A DNA stretch of 64,000 nucleotides from Callorhinus ursinus (GCF_003265705.1 NW_020312775.1:1720270-1784269), one strand, 5' to 3'; shown: positions 14,409-26,293, counted from the first letter of the stretch. Notes: generated from the sequence alone by a model not told the origin. Numbers and translations: made by a program.

Positions 14409-16022
14409 AGAGTAAACCTGCCCCCTCGTAGAGCTAATTGCATGTAAGGTACCCATTTAAACTAATTTGTTGACATGGTTACCCACTGACCATGAATTAA
14501 AAATGTTAAAGGGAATACAATGTAGAACTCTGAAAATTAGCAACACCCAGAGTATCATCCTGATAGTGTTCCTTCAGCATACAACTGATCGTATGATGGG
14601 AATTCAGTTGAACTTTTCACATTGCTCTATCATATCATTAACAAGCAAAAGAAAAGTGGTCCACTTGAGGCAGCAAGGACAAAGGGCAGTTTGGGGAGAG
14701 GCAGGGTGTAGGGGATAGCTCAATTGGGCATCCAGGGTGGGAAAGGATTATTATTGTACATAATAGGAGTTCTGGTTGGAATTCCAGTTCACTCTGTGGG
14801 GATCATTTTGATGTTGAATGTTCCCCAAAGCATCCTGACAAGTCTGGTCCACTTGGCTCTTTACCCAGGGTAATAAGACCCTAACTGACTTCGAAAACCT
14901 GGCATACATGAGCTTAAGAAGTCCATTGTATACAGTCCTAGTGTTTGCCTTCTAAGTAAAATTACATTTAAGGATGTCATTTCATGAGTCAAATTGTATC
15001 TGCTGACACTGAAGTGTATTGAGATGTTGTTCTTTAGTTTAAGTATGTAACAAAGTAATATTCAAAGGGGATATGTGGGGGTGGGGCTGGGACCGGGAGG
15101 CTTTATATTGATAATGAACTATTCCAGAGCAAAACACATTGTCCTAATGAAGTTGTTGCAGCTCTCTTTGTTTTCTTGTGAGGCTGGAATTGGCCTGTGG
15201 GTCACTTGTTGTGCAAAAGTGGATTAATTTCAAATAGAACTCATATTGCTTTTGTAAAACAAAATCAACCACCTTGTCTGAAATGTATATTGCAAGGCGC
15301 TCTTGGTAAAGAACAACCCACGAAAACCTGATCTTGATTGGAAAGCACTGTAGGTCATTAGGGAAAAACTGATGATGCTGATTGTTGCTCTAGCTGTGTT
15401 GGCAATTAAAGATGACCTTGTTACTAACTGAAAGTTGCTGTCAACCTTAGCAAACAAACCAGCTAACACCATTACAGCACTGGTTAAGTAGATTTTTACT
15501 GGCACTAGCTGGCGTTCAGCTGAGGAAGGCTAGGATACAGACTTTAATGACCAAGAGCCAGACTAGCTCAAGCTAGAAATTCAGCAACAAATACCTCCTT
15601 GTGCTATTTGAATGCTAAGGTATTAGTTGCAAAAGGCTTACGCCTTTTCTCCTCTAGTGAGGGGAATGAGCCTGATGACACTATTACTGTTTACCTGTCA
15701 AACCAGGGTGGAAATTTAGAAGGATGCAAGTACAGTATGTCTCATTAAGCAGTCTCTGTTGCTGATTATATGAAGATGAAATTGTTGTATATGCTGATCT
15801 GTATGTTATGTACATTTTCACAGTGATTGAATCATTGTAAAAAGGAAAAAGACAAAAAAGAATCACCACTGTCTATTTTATGAAGATGATAAAGCAGCTT
15901 TATTAAATTATTACAGTTATGTTTTAAATGGTGTTATCTGCCACATTGTTTCCTTTTATCTGGTGGTTCTGTTTCCCCCTTAAATGTGTTTTCTCTGCTT
16001 CAAAAATTTAATGCATTTTAGT

Positions 16023-16028
16023 ATTAAA
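16023..16028 (+). other. PCDH19: Candidate distal polyadenylation signal ATTAAA
   Basis: ATTAAA is followed within 25-50 bases by a GT-rich stretch ('ttgttgagtgtttggtgaca'), the usual layout of a cleavage site. Another ATTAAA at 15902 is a rival. The use of either is inferred. Confidence 0.4.
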
Positions 16029-16045
16029 GGTTATTATGGAGAAAT

Positions 16046-18204
16046 TGTTGAGTGTTTGGTGACATGTGTCTTAGAGAGCATTGGTTGGCTCCAGGATGGG
16101 GTAACTGTTAGGCCAAGGAGGTAACCAGCCCTCGGCAGGGTCACTGGTGTTCAGACCCAAAGGGTTCCTCTTGCTTTTTCCACTTCACACAGTTGCCCAC
16201 TCTCCGACTAAGAGGGGATTCTTCCTTCGATCAGGCTGTAGTCATTTCCTGAGTGCCTCCCCTCCTTCCTACCCCAGTTAATACCATTTTCTGATGAGAG
16301 AGCCCCATTCATATCCAGAACTGTAAAGACTTTTCTGGGTGGTACTTTAAACAAGAGCACTAAAACCATTCTTTAAGAATAACCATTTCAGGCCAACTTC
16401 ACAGCGGGACTTCTCTGAAGAATTAATTTTAAAAAAAGGTGAGAAATAGTAGAAGCTGACAGCAGGAGAAAAGACAGTTTGAAACAAAGATGACCTGGCT
16501 GCCCCTTTGATGCCTTCCAGTTTGAAAGTGAGGCAACCAGGAGAGGCTCTGACTTTGCACATAACAAGGCTACAGTATAAGTCCTGATAATCTTTCTTTA
16601 TCCAAACTATTGTTCTCTGGGACTTAGCACTTGGGCTGTAAGTATTCAATCTGGCTGCAACTGGCAGAAAAAAAAAATCCCAGTAGAGTAAAAAAAGGGG
16701 GCATGGCAGAACATTTCCAAAGGGTGACTTTAGTGGTTAAAGGCTAACTTGCTTCAGCATGACCTATTCTCTCTGGACCATTAAAAAAAAGATCTCAAGG
16801 AAATCCACTGTTTCCCTGGATCTCCAGCTTCCTGTTAACTCTACCCACCTGTATTAAATTGAGAGTGCATCTCATTCCCCAGAATTAGCCCTAAAGCCCT
16901 AGCAATAGCCAGATACTTGGCGCTGCCGTTTAACAGGTGTTACATCGGAATGCAAGCACAGACATGCTGGGACGAATGAAATCACATATGCAGATGTATA
17001 TACAGATGTTCACACAGACTCACAGATGTTCATAAAGGTGTATTGGAAGGAGGCTGATCTGTCACTGGCTTGGAGGCCATGAAGTCATAGGAGGCTATTA
17101 TGAGTGCTTATGTGCTAGCCCACACCAAAAGTGCAAGGAAAAAAAGTATCTCTGACCCTCTTCCATTTACCTTTTTTTTTTTTTTTGGCCTCAAAAAGGA
17201 AGGGCAACTCCTCCTTAAAATAAGATCCTTCAGGGAATGAGCAAGAATAAAATAAGTTGTTGCATGATGAAAGGCGTTCATACATGCAACACAAGTACAT
17301 CCAATGTCATGGACAACTACTGTACCTCTGCCAAAAGTGGGAGGCTTGCCAGATTAGAGGCATAATCTCAAAACTATTCAAGTTTATAAAACAAAACAAA
17401 GCAAATTATTAAAATAATACACTTCTTCATTTTGGTAACAAAGTACTTGTGACTCACCTCAGATGTCGTTGATTTTTGCTGTGTGGAGTGTCAAGAAAGC
17501 ATGGTGGGAAACTGCCTAAGAGGGCAGCTTCTGATAAGAGGTGTCAGCTGCTCTAGGAACAGATAGGACTCCCCATGTTCATTATTTTGGTTTTGGGGTA
17601 TAGATATGCCACCACATGCAAGGGGATGGGACCCTTAACCTGCAAAACAAAATTCTCCAGGATGGGATCAGAGAGGTGTTCTCTTAGAGTTTTAGGTCCT
17701 AACCTTCCTTTATGTTGGCGCATGACCTCCTTGAATGTCTCACACTTCCGTCATGTGCTGCTTTTGATCTGGAGGAGGATGGGTGAGAAGAGACGTGTGA
17801 TTCTCTTAGTTACATGCAATTACTGGCAGGCTGGCTATGCCCCTAGCTCGTTCTCTCGATGATCAGTACGCCGCAGGGAATCAGTCCACAGAACCCGGTG
17901 GGGAACCTCTGCTGTTTCTGCCCAAAGGTGAGGGGGAAACTGTGCTAGTGGTCCCAACATTTCCCTACTTTCCTTCTCCCTGTGTGTCAGTGTCTTTACT
18001 TCCCCCCAGGTGCCCAAAGCCTTAATTTTCCTTAGACGTCCAGGTTTTCCAGTATGCTCCCCTCTCCCCAACCAGAATTTTCTCTTCTCTTGTGATTGTC
18101 TCTCCCACTTCCTTTTCTACTCTAGATTATCTCTAAAATTTAGCCGCATCCCGTTTTTTTTTCCCTAGAGTTATTTTCTTTGCTAGGGTTCAAGGGAAGC
18201 CAGA
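16046..18204. other. Intergenic sequence, no supported gene
   Basis: Mostly unique sequence downstream of the presumed PCDH19 end. It holds a T run near 17170-17186 and loose copies of 'cagatgt' and 'acacaga' near 16.98-17.03 kb. The largest open frames (16347-16649 and 17575-17862) have no recognisable family. Confidence 0.6.
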
Positions 18205-18205
18205 C

Positions 18206-18425
18206 TTTTATTGAGCATCTACTATGTGCCAGACACTTTCCAAATATCATCTCATTTTATCCTCACAGTAACCTTATGTAGTGGATGATGATATCTCCAT
18301 TTTATATACACATAAATTGAGGCTTAGAGAGCTTAGGGGACTTGCCCAAGGTTACACAGTTACTAAGTAGCAGAGCTAGGATTCATAAACCATGTCTGTC
18401 TACTTAGAAATTATTACTCTTTTCA
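18206..18425 (+). repeat. MIR SINE
   Basis: The order 'ttattgagcatctactatgt', 'gccagacac', 'ctcattttatcctcacagta', 'gaggcttagagagctt' and 'cttgcccaaggttacacagt' is the MIR pattern over nearly its full length. It is an old mammal-wide tRNA-derived SINE. Confidence 0.9.
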
Positions 18426-19679
18426 ACTACTCTTAAGAGATAGGTAACCAACCTGATATGTTCTTCCTTACCAGAATATTAACAATGGATGCTAATGTCT
18501 TAGAACATAATTGACATTTTAACTGAGATCTTTGAGAACCCAATGTCATGGTCCAAAGAAGTGATCACAACAGTGGGGTTTTCAAGCCAGAACGCTTTTG
18601 ATCAGCCTCATAGGCATCTCACTACTCTCTCTATACCCAGTGCCTGCCTTTCAAGTTGCATTAGTCATGCATGACAGGACTATGGCTCCTTTTAGAGTCT
18701 GTGCACTCTAGCTAGTCAACAGCCCTTGAAATGAAGGTCTGGTAACCCTATATTCATCTGTCCCTCTGGGTTTCAAGCAATCTGTCAAGGCTGTATTCAT
18801 GTGTGTTACAGGTCAGCACAGCCGGAGTCAATCCCAATAAATGTTCACAATAGGCCCTGGTGACTTTTTAGATCCAGAAAGTTGGTTGAGAATGAGGAAG
18901 ACTGGGAGCTATAAAGCAAGGTGATAGTGGTAGTGGGGAGGGGAGGCATATTTGAAAAAGAAATTGAAACCCCAGTCTATCACAGGAGAGATATCAAGGA
19001 GTTAAAAAATTAGCTGGGGAAACTGGCTGAATCAGTTGTGAGCACTTGGCCGCCAGAGGCCTAGGAATTGGTTCGCATGCCTGCCTCATAGCTCAGGTGT
19101 AATTGAAGAGGTGTTGATAGGCCCCCGAGGGCCCTTTATCTGGTCCTTCTCAGTCAGCAAGGGCCTTGACAGAGAGCTAAGCCTGGAAGTGAGGTCAGAC
19201 AAGGAAAAAAATGGGGAGGGAGGAATGATTTCAATTACATGCATAAAGTCTTTGGTAATGAATTCATCAACTTCCCCAAAGGAGGCCTTGAGATAAAGAA
19301 TTTAAAGACTAACCCATTTTAAAATTCCTGTTGTTGAAGTGTTCACATCCAGTTTGCCCTGGTGGCCCAGCCCTTTTTCAGTCTTGGATGTAGTCCTCAG
19401 GGTTTCGGATGTTAGAACTGAGTAACATGCAATTCTAAGCACTGAGATGCTTTACCAACACTATTCTAGCATTTTTTTTTTCTTTAGCAGAAAAATATGG
19501 AGTTTCAGAGACCAAGACAGAAGTATTTTATGTCCCCAAATTAACACATAGGAGCTTTTCCAAAAATGTCTGATAAACTTTCCTCATTCTCACCGCCACC
19601 ACTGTAGTCTGGGCCATAGCATCCCTCATTTGGATGAATGAAATAGTCTTCATAATTTGCCTCCTCTCATCTACCCTTT
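18426..19679. other. Intergenic sequence, no supported gene
   Basis: I see no repeat family, gene or RNA in this stretch. A 61-codon open frame at 19111-19296 shows no family features. Confidence 0.5.
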
Positions 19680-19830
19680 TGCTCTTTATCACATTCTTCA
19701 CCCTGCAGCCAAAGGATCTTACTAAAATACAGTGCTCGTGAAATCACAACTCTGCTTAAAACCTCAATGTCTTCTCTCAAGATGAAGCCAAACTCATTAA
19801 CATGGACTAGAGTGCTTTTCTAATTTTTGA
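19680..19830 (+). repeat. L2 LINE fragment
   Basis: 'ttcaccctgcagcc' followed by 'aaaggatctt', then 'ctctgcttaaaacctcaatg', then 'gatgaagccaaactcatt' follow the interior of an L2 3' region in the forward sense. The copy is diverged. Confidence 0.6.
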
Positions 19831-19969
19831 ATTGCTCCCCACAGTAGGGAATGCATTTTGCATATGACTTAGTATCACGCGCATATAACTGAAACAAACA
19901 TTTCACAAACAATACTCATCCTTGTTACCTGCAGTGCACTCTGAGATTTTCTATTCACATCTGTATGCC

Positions 19970-20080
19970 AACGGTCAGCAAACTCTTCCTGTAAAGGGCC
20001 AGATGGTAAATATTTTAGGTTTTGTGGGCCATAGAGTCTCTGTTGCAACTGCTAAACTTAACCATTGCAGTGGTGTACAC
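19970..20080 (-). mobile_element. hAT-like DNA transposon fragment
   Basis: 'ggtcagcaaactcttcctgt', 'aaagggccagatggtaaata' and 'gtgggccatagagtctctgt' match one end of the repeat found more fully, and in the opposite orientation, at 60.03-60.37 kb. The family has CAGGGGTC-type inverted ends; I do not assign the exact name. Confidence 0.65.
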
Positions 20081-20865
20081 AAATACTTTCATTTACAATT
20101 CCCAGGACTTTGTAAATCCCTCAAAGATCCCCCAGTTTTCAGATTCAAAGCACCCCACACTCTGTCCCAGGTAGAAAGCACTCTAACTAGAGACATTTCT
20201 GTACCACACAGTGCCTTACTCACAGGTCCAGATCCTGAGCAGCTCCATACCAGTGTCCCCTTTATATCTCATACTTCATCTTTTTCTTATATTTCTTCTC
20301 CTTGAAGTATTTATAAATGAGGTATTTACTAATCCTGATTAGCAGGCAATGAGAGAAAATAATTTTCACAATCACTAGAGAGAGGGGAAAAAATTCAATG
20401 ACTCACAAAACAAGCTCTATCCCTTTTCTCTTTTTCTTTCTCAACATATATAATGCTCACATATATGTATGTAAATAAGTAAGTACATGCATATATATGA
20501 GAAGTAAAGCACAGCTTAACATAAATTCAATCTCTATCCCAACCTCACAAAATGAATCTTTTCAAAGAATGCAACTTCGAGGGAGAAAGAGGTAGACCTG
20601 TTTCCCAGCACATTAGTTTGACATTTTAGATTATGTGGCCTTCAGACCTTATGCATTTTGAAGGAGAATGCTGAAGTTCAAATCTTCTAGTTAGCTGTAT
20701 GGTTGTCTCTTCATACAGTTTCTTTCCTGACTTCTCATTCTAGTGTTTACCGTGGTGTTTAAGAAATTGAGCCAAATATTTTCCTCTTTAGCCTATCCCT
20801 ATCTTTCTCCTATCTTCAAGTATTAATCCATATCTGAACTTCCTAAGAATTCTAGCTGTGTCCAA

Positions 20866-20895
20866 CTGCCTTCTACACTGAGAAGTAGAAGGCAG
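20866..20895. repeat. Perfect 11-bp inverted repeat (hairpin)
   Basis: CTGCCTTCTAC at 20866-20876 is the exact reverse complement of GTAGAAGGCAG at 20885-20895, with an 8-base loop between. No repeat family explains it that I can see. Confidence 0.85.
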
Positions 20896-20999
20896 TATTA
20901 TTCATGTTTCAGAACTCTAACTCTACAACCTTGAGCCCATTGCACATGGCCTGAGCTTTGAGGGGCCTAGGGAAAGTATCACTTCTGAATGCTTGCTGA

Positions 21000-21890
21000 G
21001 TACCAAACTTTTTGAAGAATGGATTGACAGCGGGTTGGACACTGGGGAGATTAAGTAGAAAACTCTTGCTATAATCTAGGCATGAGGTATGAGGGCTTAA
21101 TCAGGATAGTGACAGTAGTACCAGAAAGAAAACTTGACAGGTCTTATTATGTGATTAGAGGTGAAAGGGCAAGAATGAAAAGAGTTGGTAAATGGGAGAA
21201 TTTATAATGGTCTGATTAGAGGAAGATGATCATATAGTACAACATTCTACCTGATTCCTCAACCTGCAGTCCTACCAACACACATATACACAGACATATA
21301 TACCTCTGTGGTTTCTAATTCATTTGTTCATTTAACAAGTATTAACTGAGCACTTACTACATGATAGGCCTGTCTGCTAGGTGCTGGGGATATAATAGTG
21401 AACAAAATATACAAAAACCTTTGTCCTCATAGAGTTTCTATTCTGTGGGGGAGTATAGACAATAAATAAATGAGTACAATATATATTATGTCAGATTGTG
21501 ATAAATGCTAAGGAAAGGAAAACAATCAGGCAGAAAAGGGGGATAGTAAGTGGTGGGGGTTACTGAAACTTTAGTTAGGACAGCCATGGAAGGCTTCACT
21601 AAGAAAGTAATTTTTGAGTAAGACCTAAAGAAACTGATTTAGTAGCCACATGGGTATCTAGTCCCCAGATAGGAGGGAGGCATCTCGAGGTTTTGAACAA
21701 AGTAGTAATCTGACTCAAAATTTAACAGTATCACTCTGACCAATGGACTGCAGAAAGTCAAAAGCAGAAGCAGAAAGACTGATTTAGAAGCTACTGCAAT
21801 AATGCAGGCTAGAGAAAATGGTAGCTTGAATTGGGGCAATGGCCATAAAAAGGGTAAGAAGTGATCCAAGCTGGATACATTCCTTACTAC
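21000..21890 (-). repeat. L2 LINE remnants
   Basis: Two adjacent L2-type stretches in reverse orientation. One covers about 21.00-21.24 kb ('ttggacactggggagattaa'). The other covers about 21.31-21.89 kb and begins with the L2 3' end signature 'ttaactgagcacttactaca', 'tgctaggtgctggggatata' and 'agtgaacaaaatata'. This gives one of the longer old LINE tracts in the window. The antisense open frame at 21639-22118 lies mostly within it and is not a gene. Confidence 0.75.
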
Positions 21891-21921
21891 CTCTTTGTAG
21901 CCAAGAGTGGGAATATCATTA

Positions 21922-21951
21922 TCAAAACAAAACAAAACAAAACAAAAAACA
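21922..21951. repeat. (AAAAC)n simple repeat
   Basis: About five imperfect AAAAC units. Confidence 0.85.
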
Positions 21952-22504
21952 CTGGAGAGTGGCAAGAATAATTGTAAAATGCTAGGGAGGCATGAGATCC
22001 TGGTGGGTAAGGCAGAATAGGGCCACGTGGGAGAGAGAGAAGGCAGGCAATTACAATGTTTGAAATCAGTTTTCAGTATCAGGTGTTTCTGATTATACAG
22101 AGGGGCCGATATAGGCATGTTCCATGCCTTTCACGGTGTTGATCTCTTTGTAAGGTAACGTGATTTGCAGCATTTTGAAATAATAAACTTGTTCTTTTTT
22201 ATATGTATAAATTAGGGAGATACTTGTTCTTCTACAAGCTCAATGAGGTAAAGGGAAATTCTAACTGGCCCTGGGAAAAGTAATTAATGGGTCAGAAGAG
22301 CCCTGTCTTTTTTTTTTTTTTTTTTTTTTGAGGAGTACTCCCTGCATGAGTGGACTATAGGCAAATCCCCTCTCTTTTCTGCTCCTTTATCAGGTGTGGG
22401 ATGTTTCTTCTGGGGTTCAGGACCATCTAAACAATTTAGAATTCCTTCCTGTTGGCAGAAGGCTGGAAACAGTAAGGAGTATCTGCAAATTGTTTGGGCC
22501 TTGA

Positions 22505-22605
22505 GTTTTTTTATTATGAAAATCTTCAAACATATAGTATTTGAGAGAATAGTGTAATAAATGTGATGTCCCCATCATCAATCTTTAATAATTATAAGTA
22601 CACTT
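22505..22605. repeat. Old LINE-1 (L1M) 3' UTR-like fragment
   Basis: 'ttattatgaaaatcttcaaa', 'tatttgagagaatagtgtaa' and 'tgtccccatcatcaatc' resemble the 3' UTR of ancient L1M elements. It is short and diverged. Confidence 0.5.
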
Positions 22606-24160
22606 GGGCTTTGTGTTTCATAGAAAATGAAGGGAAATGTGAAACCTGGGTTAAACTGTCTTTTGGAATTTTGACATTTTGATCTCCCTGCAGTCAGAAG
22701 GCTCAACATATGATTAGTCTAGTCCAGAAATAGGAAGCGTCTCCAGGTTTTGCAGACTGAAGAACATCTGAGGGCAGAGAGAGGAGGAATGATAACTTTG
22801 AAAATTGGAAAAATTCTACAAAGGAAAAATAGAAAACTCCAAGCTTTTGGTGGAACACAACCCTCCAGAGGTTATAGGGTTGACATATTACGGCTAACTT
22901 CTTTTTCCCCGAAGTTTTCAGCTTTGTTTATTCATTCTACTTGGGGCTTTTCCTCTTTTTCTTTTGATGAAACACTAATTCACTGTTATATTTTAGCACT
23001 GAAATCCATGGGAAAAGTAATATACTTTACCAATAGCTACTTTTCAGTCACTGTTTTTTATGCAGCGTATTTTACAGTGCATTGACTTTTTGAAGTTCAA
23101 GCTCTAGGTTGCTTGAAAGATATAAGGTCTTTACAGTTTACTCTAGTGTTTTCTCATAAAATAAATCTCAAGCTTAACTTTGTGCCATCTTCACTACTCT
23201 TATCCCTGAATTTTGATTGTGTTGGGGACAAAAAAAGTGTCCGTATTTGTGCGTGTGTGTGTATGGGGAGGGATACTTAGGAGGTTCTAGGATGGGGTGA
23301 GAGAGAAGAGAGAGTACTTACAAATGTTTCCACTCTTTTGGTCAGCAATTGCTGCCAAAAAGGGATCAAACTTATAAACACTGGTATAATTTTGCTTAGA
23401 AAATAGCTATTCTGACACAAAGAACTCTGGTGTGATTATATCTGGGAAAGTTATGCTCATTTGCCATAGACTGGGGTAGTGGTGTGGGGGACTAGGCTGG
23501 ACTCTAGGACCTCCACCCAGGTGGAGCTTGAGTTGACCATATGGTGGTTTTGTTTTTCACTTGCTTAGTTTCAGATGGTGGGTCAAATATTTGGCCTGGA
23601 TCAATCCCTCCTGAGGTCTCCAAAGGCAGCTGAAGATATTTTAAATCCCTCCCAACACTTTGTCAGGGAGCTGCACCTGGCTTTGATAAACCACGGAATA
23701 ATGTGATCAAAACAGCAACCTCAGTCAGAAGGCAGTGAGAACAAGAAGGCTTTCCTTCCCAGGACCACATAAGAAAGAGAATTGCACGTTTGGAAAATGC
23801 AAGTTGCCACTGAGTGGTGGTGCTTTCCTTGGCTCTCCTAACTGAAGTTTCAGTAACCCGCTAGATATTTACTATCCCCTTAGCATTTATCACAATCTGA
23901 CACAATATACAGATGCTGGCCAGCAATGTGACACAGGTAAGAAAGATTTGCTGGGACTGAGGGCTTTCGTTTTTTTTATCTGACGACTCAGGCCCAACCC
24001 AAAGGAGGTGAGATTCAAAGACATTTCCGAAAAATAGATCTGATATTCAGATTGGCCCTATTTGACATTCCTAGGTATAGCTGGCCATATGGGGAGCAGC
24101 TTCCCACATGGGGCCTTATAAATGGCACATCATAGAGTGACAGAGCTTAAATAATATTAA
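22606..24160. other. Intergenic sequence, no supported gene
   Basis: I recognise no repeat family or gene here. A short TG-rich patch lies near 23250. The open frame at 22750-23085 (111 codons) has no family features and its second half is hydrophobic and AT-rich, as expected of chance frames. Confidence 0.5.
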
Positions 24161-24200
24161 CCACTGTTTGTTGAGCATTTAGTATGTGCCAGACACCATC

Positions 24201-24554
24201 AAAATGAAATATATGCTATGGTGTGCGCTGTGAATTGTGTAAGACTGTTGAATCACAGACCTCTGAAACAAATAATACATTATATGTTTAAAAAAAAGAT
24301 AGTAGGAAGGGAAAAATGAAGGGGGGGGAATCGGAGGGGGAGACGAACCATGAGAGACTATGGACTCTGAGAAACAAACGGAGGATTCTAGAGGGGAGGG
24401 GGTTGTGGGGATGGGTTAGCCTGGTGATGGGTACTAAAGAGGGCACGTTCTGCATGGAGCACTGGGTGTTATACGCAGTGAATCATGGAACACTACATCA
24501 AGAATTAATGATGTATGTATGGTGATTAACATAACATAATAAAATGAAATATAT
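24201..24554 (+). mobile_element. 5'-truncated LINE-1 3' end with 14-bp target-site duplication
   Basis: The sequence between 24215 and 24540 is the 3' UTR of a carnivore LINE-1 ('gacgaaccatgagagactat', 'ggatgggttagcctggtgat', 'gagcactgggtgttatacgc'), ending in an AATAAA context. It is flanked by perfect copies of AAAATGAAATATAT (24201-24214 and 24541-24554). The insertion interrupts an older MIR or L2-type end ('tagtatgtgccagacacca'). Confidence 0.93.
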
Positions 24555-24639
24555 ATATTGTTATTTAGTCCAGAAATGGGGTTCCAATACAAGTAGCCTT
24601 ATCTGAAAACCCATGGTTTTAGCCAGCATATTATATTTG

Positions 24640-24835
24640 ATTTCTGAGCTGGAAGAGACCTTAGCAGTCATTCAACTCCCTAATTTTACAAATGAGGAAA
24701 ATAAACCACAGCAAAGGGAAATGACTAGGCTATAAGATCCACAGATCCGTGAGGGCAGAGATCATAACTATTTTGCTTACCATTGTAGGACTCACTACCA
24801 ATTTCAGGATCAAAGCCTACAATATTGAATAGATA
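24640..24835 (+). repeat. Old SINE/L2-type fragments
   Basis: 'gagctggaagagaccttagc' and 'acaaatgaggaaaataaacc' resemble old SINE-type tails. 'gtgagggcagagatcataac' followed by 'tattttgc' resembles the L2 3' end in the forward sense. Both are degraded. Confidence 0.5.
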
Positions 24836-24916
24836 TAGAATAAATTAGCAAAATGGAAGGTTTAAATCACAGATCTATGAGATCTCTTACATGTGTGATA
24901 TTCGATTTCATTTGAG

Positions 24917-25150
24917 CCTCAGAAATTTTTCTTTTTTTTTTTTTTTAAGATTTTATTTATTTATTTGAGAGAGAGAGAATGAGAGAGATAGAGAGCATGA
25001 GAGGGAAGAGGGTCAGAGGGAGAAGCAGACTCCCTGCTCAGCAGGGAGCCCGATGCGGGACTCGATCCCGGGACTCCAGGATCATGACCTGAGCCGAAGG
25101 CAGCCGCTTAACCAACTGAGCCACCCAGGCGCCCCTCAGAAATTTTTCTT
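24917..25150 (-). mobile_element. Young Can-SINE (tRNA-derived), antisense, 17-bp target-site duplication
   Basis: Read on the minus strand this is a complete tRNA-derived SINE: the head GGCGCCTGGGTGGCTCAGTT, an RNA polymerase III-type internal promoter region, a CT-rich stretch and an A-tail (the T run at 24932-24946). CCTCAGAAATTTTTCTT flanks it exactly at 24917-24933 and 25134-25150. It differs at only a few positions from the copy at 62.0 kb, so it inserted recently. The open frame at 25053-25307 runs out of it and is not a gene. Confidence 0.95.
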
Positions 25151-25267
25151 AATTACTAAAAGTAGGTACGCAATATTTGATGAGGGAGACCATGGGCATG
25201 AAAGGCCAAATTTCAGTAGCCTTACAGTCCCTCAGGATGGAGGACCGGCACAGCCTAGAGGGACAAC

Positions 25268-25650
25268 ATTCATTTATTCATTCTACAAACAGTTTTTGAG
25301 GTCCTAACCTGTGCTAAGCACTGCGCTAGGTCCCAATGGTACCGATGTAAATGATAGCTAATTTTCATGTATCTGTACGGGATCTGTTCTAAGTGCTTTA
25401 TGTATAACCAGTCAGCATATTTGTATTGAACACATTGCATGCCAGCTATGTTCTGGGATGCATAATTGAACAAAAGAACAAAAATTCATGTCCTCATGGA
25501 ACTTATACTCTAACCTTCATGACACATGTGTGAGGTTGAATCTATCTCTAGGCCTATTTTATAGACAAAGCTGAGACAGAGATAATTAACCTGTTCAAGA
25601 TCTCACTGGCAGGAAGTTGTACAGCCGGGCTTACACTAAGGTAGTAGTGT
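25268..25650. repeat. L2 and MIR fragments, apparently nested
   Basis: An L2-type start in reverse orientation (about 25268-25345) is followed by a MIR-like piece ('gatagctaattttcatgtat'). Then comes a second L2-like piece ending 'ctcatggaacttatactcta', and a MIR-like tail ('tctaggcctattttatagac' to 'gccgggcttacactaag'). This suggests an L2 inserted in a MIR, but divergence makes the boundaries approximate. Confidence 0.6.
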
Positions 25651-25664
25651 GGTTGTCAAGGCTA

Positions 25665-25698
25665 ATTTTTTTTTTATTATGTTAATCACCATACATTA
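25665..25698 (-). mobile_element. Very short LINE-1 3' end, antisense
   Basis: A T run followed by 'attatgttaatcaccataca' and 'ttact' equals the last few tens of bases of the carnivore LINE-1 3' end seen at 7.1 and 29.7 kb. Nothing else of the element is present. Confidence 0.7.
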
Positions 25699-25810
25699 CT
25701 TAACTATTGCCTTCTATTGCCTTTCAAAGAGGAATAAAAGCCTTTGCGCTCAAGTGGCTGATGGACTATTTGGGGAGACTAGGCAAGAAACTTAATAGCG
25801 GTGTAACAAA

Positions 25811-25955
25811 AATAGCAGTAGCTAACACTTATTGAGGGCTTACTGTGTTTCTGTCTTTGTGTTAAGAGTTTGACATATTTTCTTTCATTTCATCCTATCA
25901 ACCTAAAGAATACATAACATGATGACCCTCATTTTAGAGATGAAGCGATTGTTGG
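25811..25955 (+). repeat. MIR SINE
   Basis: 'agcagtagctaacacttatt', 'gagggcttactgtgtttctg' and 'ccctcattttagagatgaag' follow the MIR pattern, with the middle diverged. Confidence 0.8.
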
Positions 25956-26293
25956 GCTCTACCTCCCATATCCTTAACTGTTGTATTGTAGGGCTCTCCA
26001 AAGAAGTATTTAAAATACATTATCCAAATACATGAGCACAGCCCGACTTAGAGAATAACAAAGTTGTAACCTCCTTGCCCCCAGCCTTTGTTTTTACTTA
26101 CCGCTAATACCATATTTTGATCTTTGGTAGCTTGTCCCTACTGTAAGAGCTATGTGCTTTGCTGTGACAGTGTTCTCTGAAGGGCCACTTAAGTTAGCCG
26201 CTCAGTTTCTGAGATATTGCTGGCCTGATGTCTCTAGAAGTTCTGCCAGATTTTATTGGTGCTGCAGGCTGCTGTTGTAACAGCAGTTTTAGA

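Larger units (their letters stand above)
10905..16045 (+). other. PCDH19: PCDH19 3' UTR (long form, distal end inferred)
   Basis: Non-coding sequence after the PCDH19 stop. It has almost no young repeats, which fits a retained UTR: only the MER5 pair near 14.1-14.4 kb and short A or T runs stand out. A proximal poly(A) signal lies at 11557 and a distal candidate at 16023 with a GT-rich stretch downstream. The distal limit is inferred from that signal and from my recollection that PCDH19 transcripts have a UTR of several kilobases. Open frames here (for example 13118-13528 and 13881-14099) show no protein family and are not called. Confidence 0.6.

Noticed and set aside
21639..22118. 159-codon antisense open frame with hydrophobic runs
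   Set aside because: It lies mostly in an L2 remnant and an AAAAC repeat; the hydrophobic part is the antisense of A-rich DNA.
24917..25150. tRNA gene
   Set aside because: The tRNA-like region is part of a SINE with CT-rich body, A-tail and target-site duplication.
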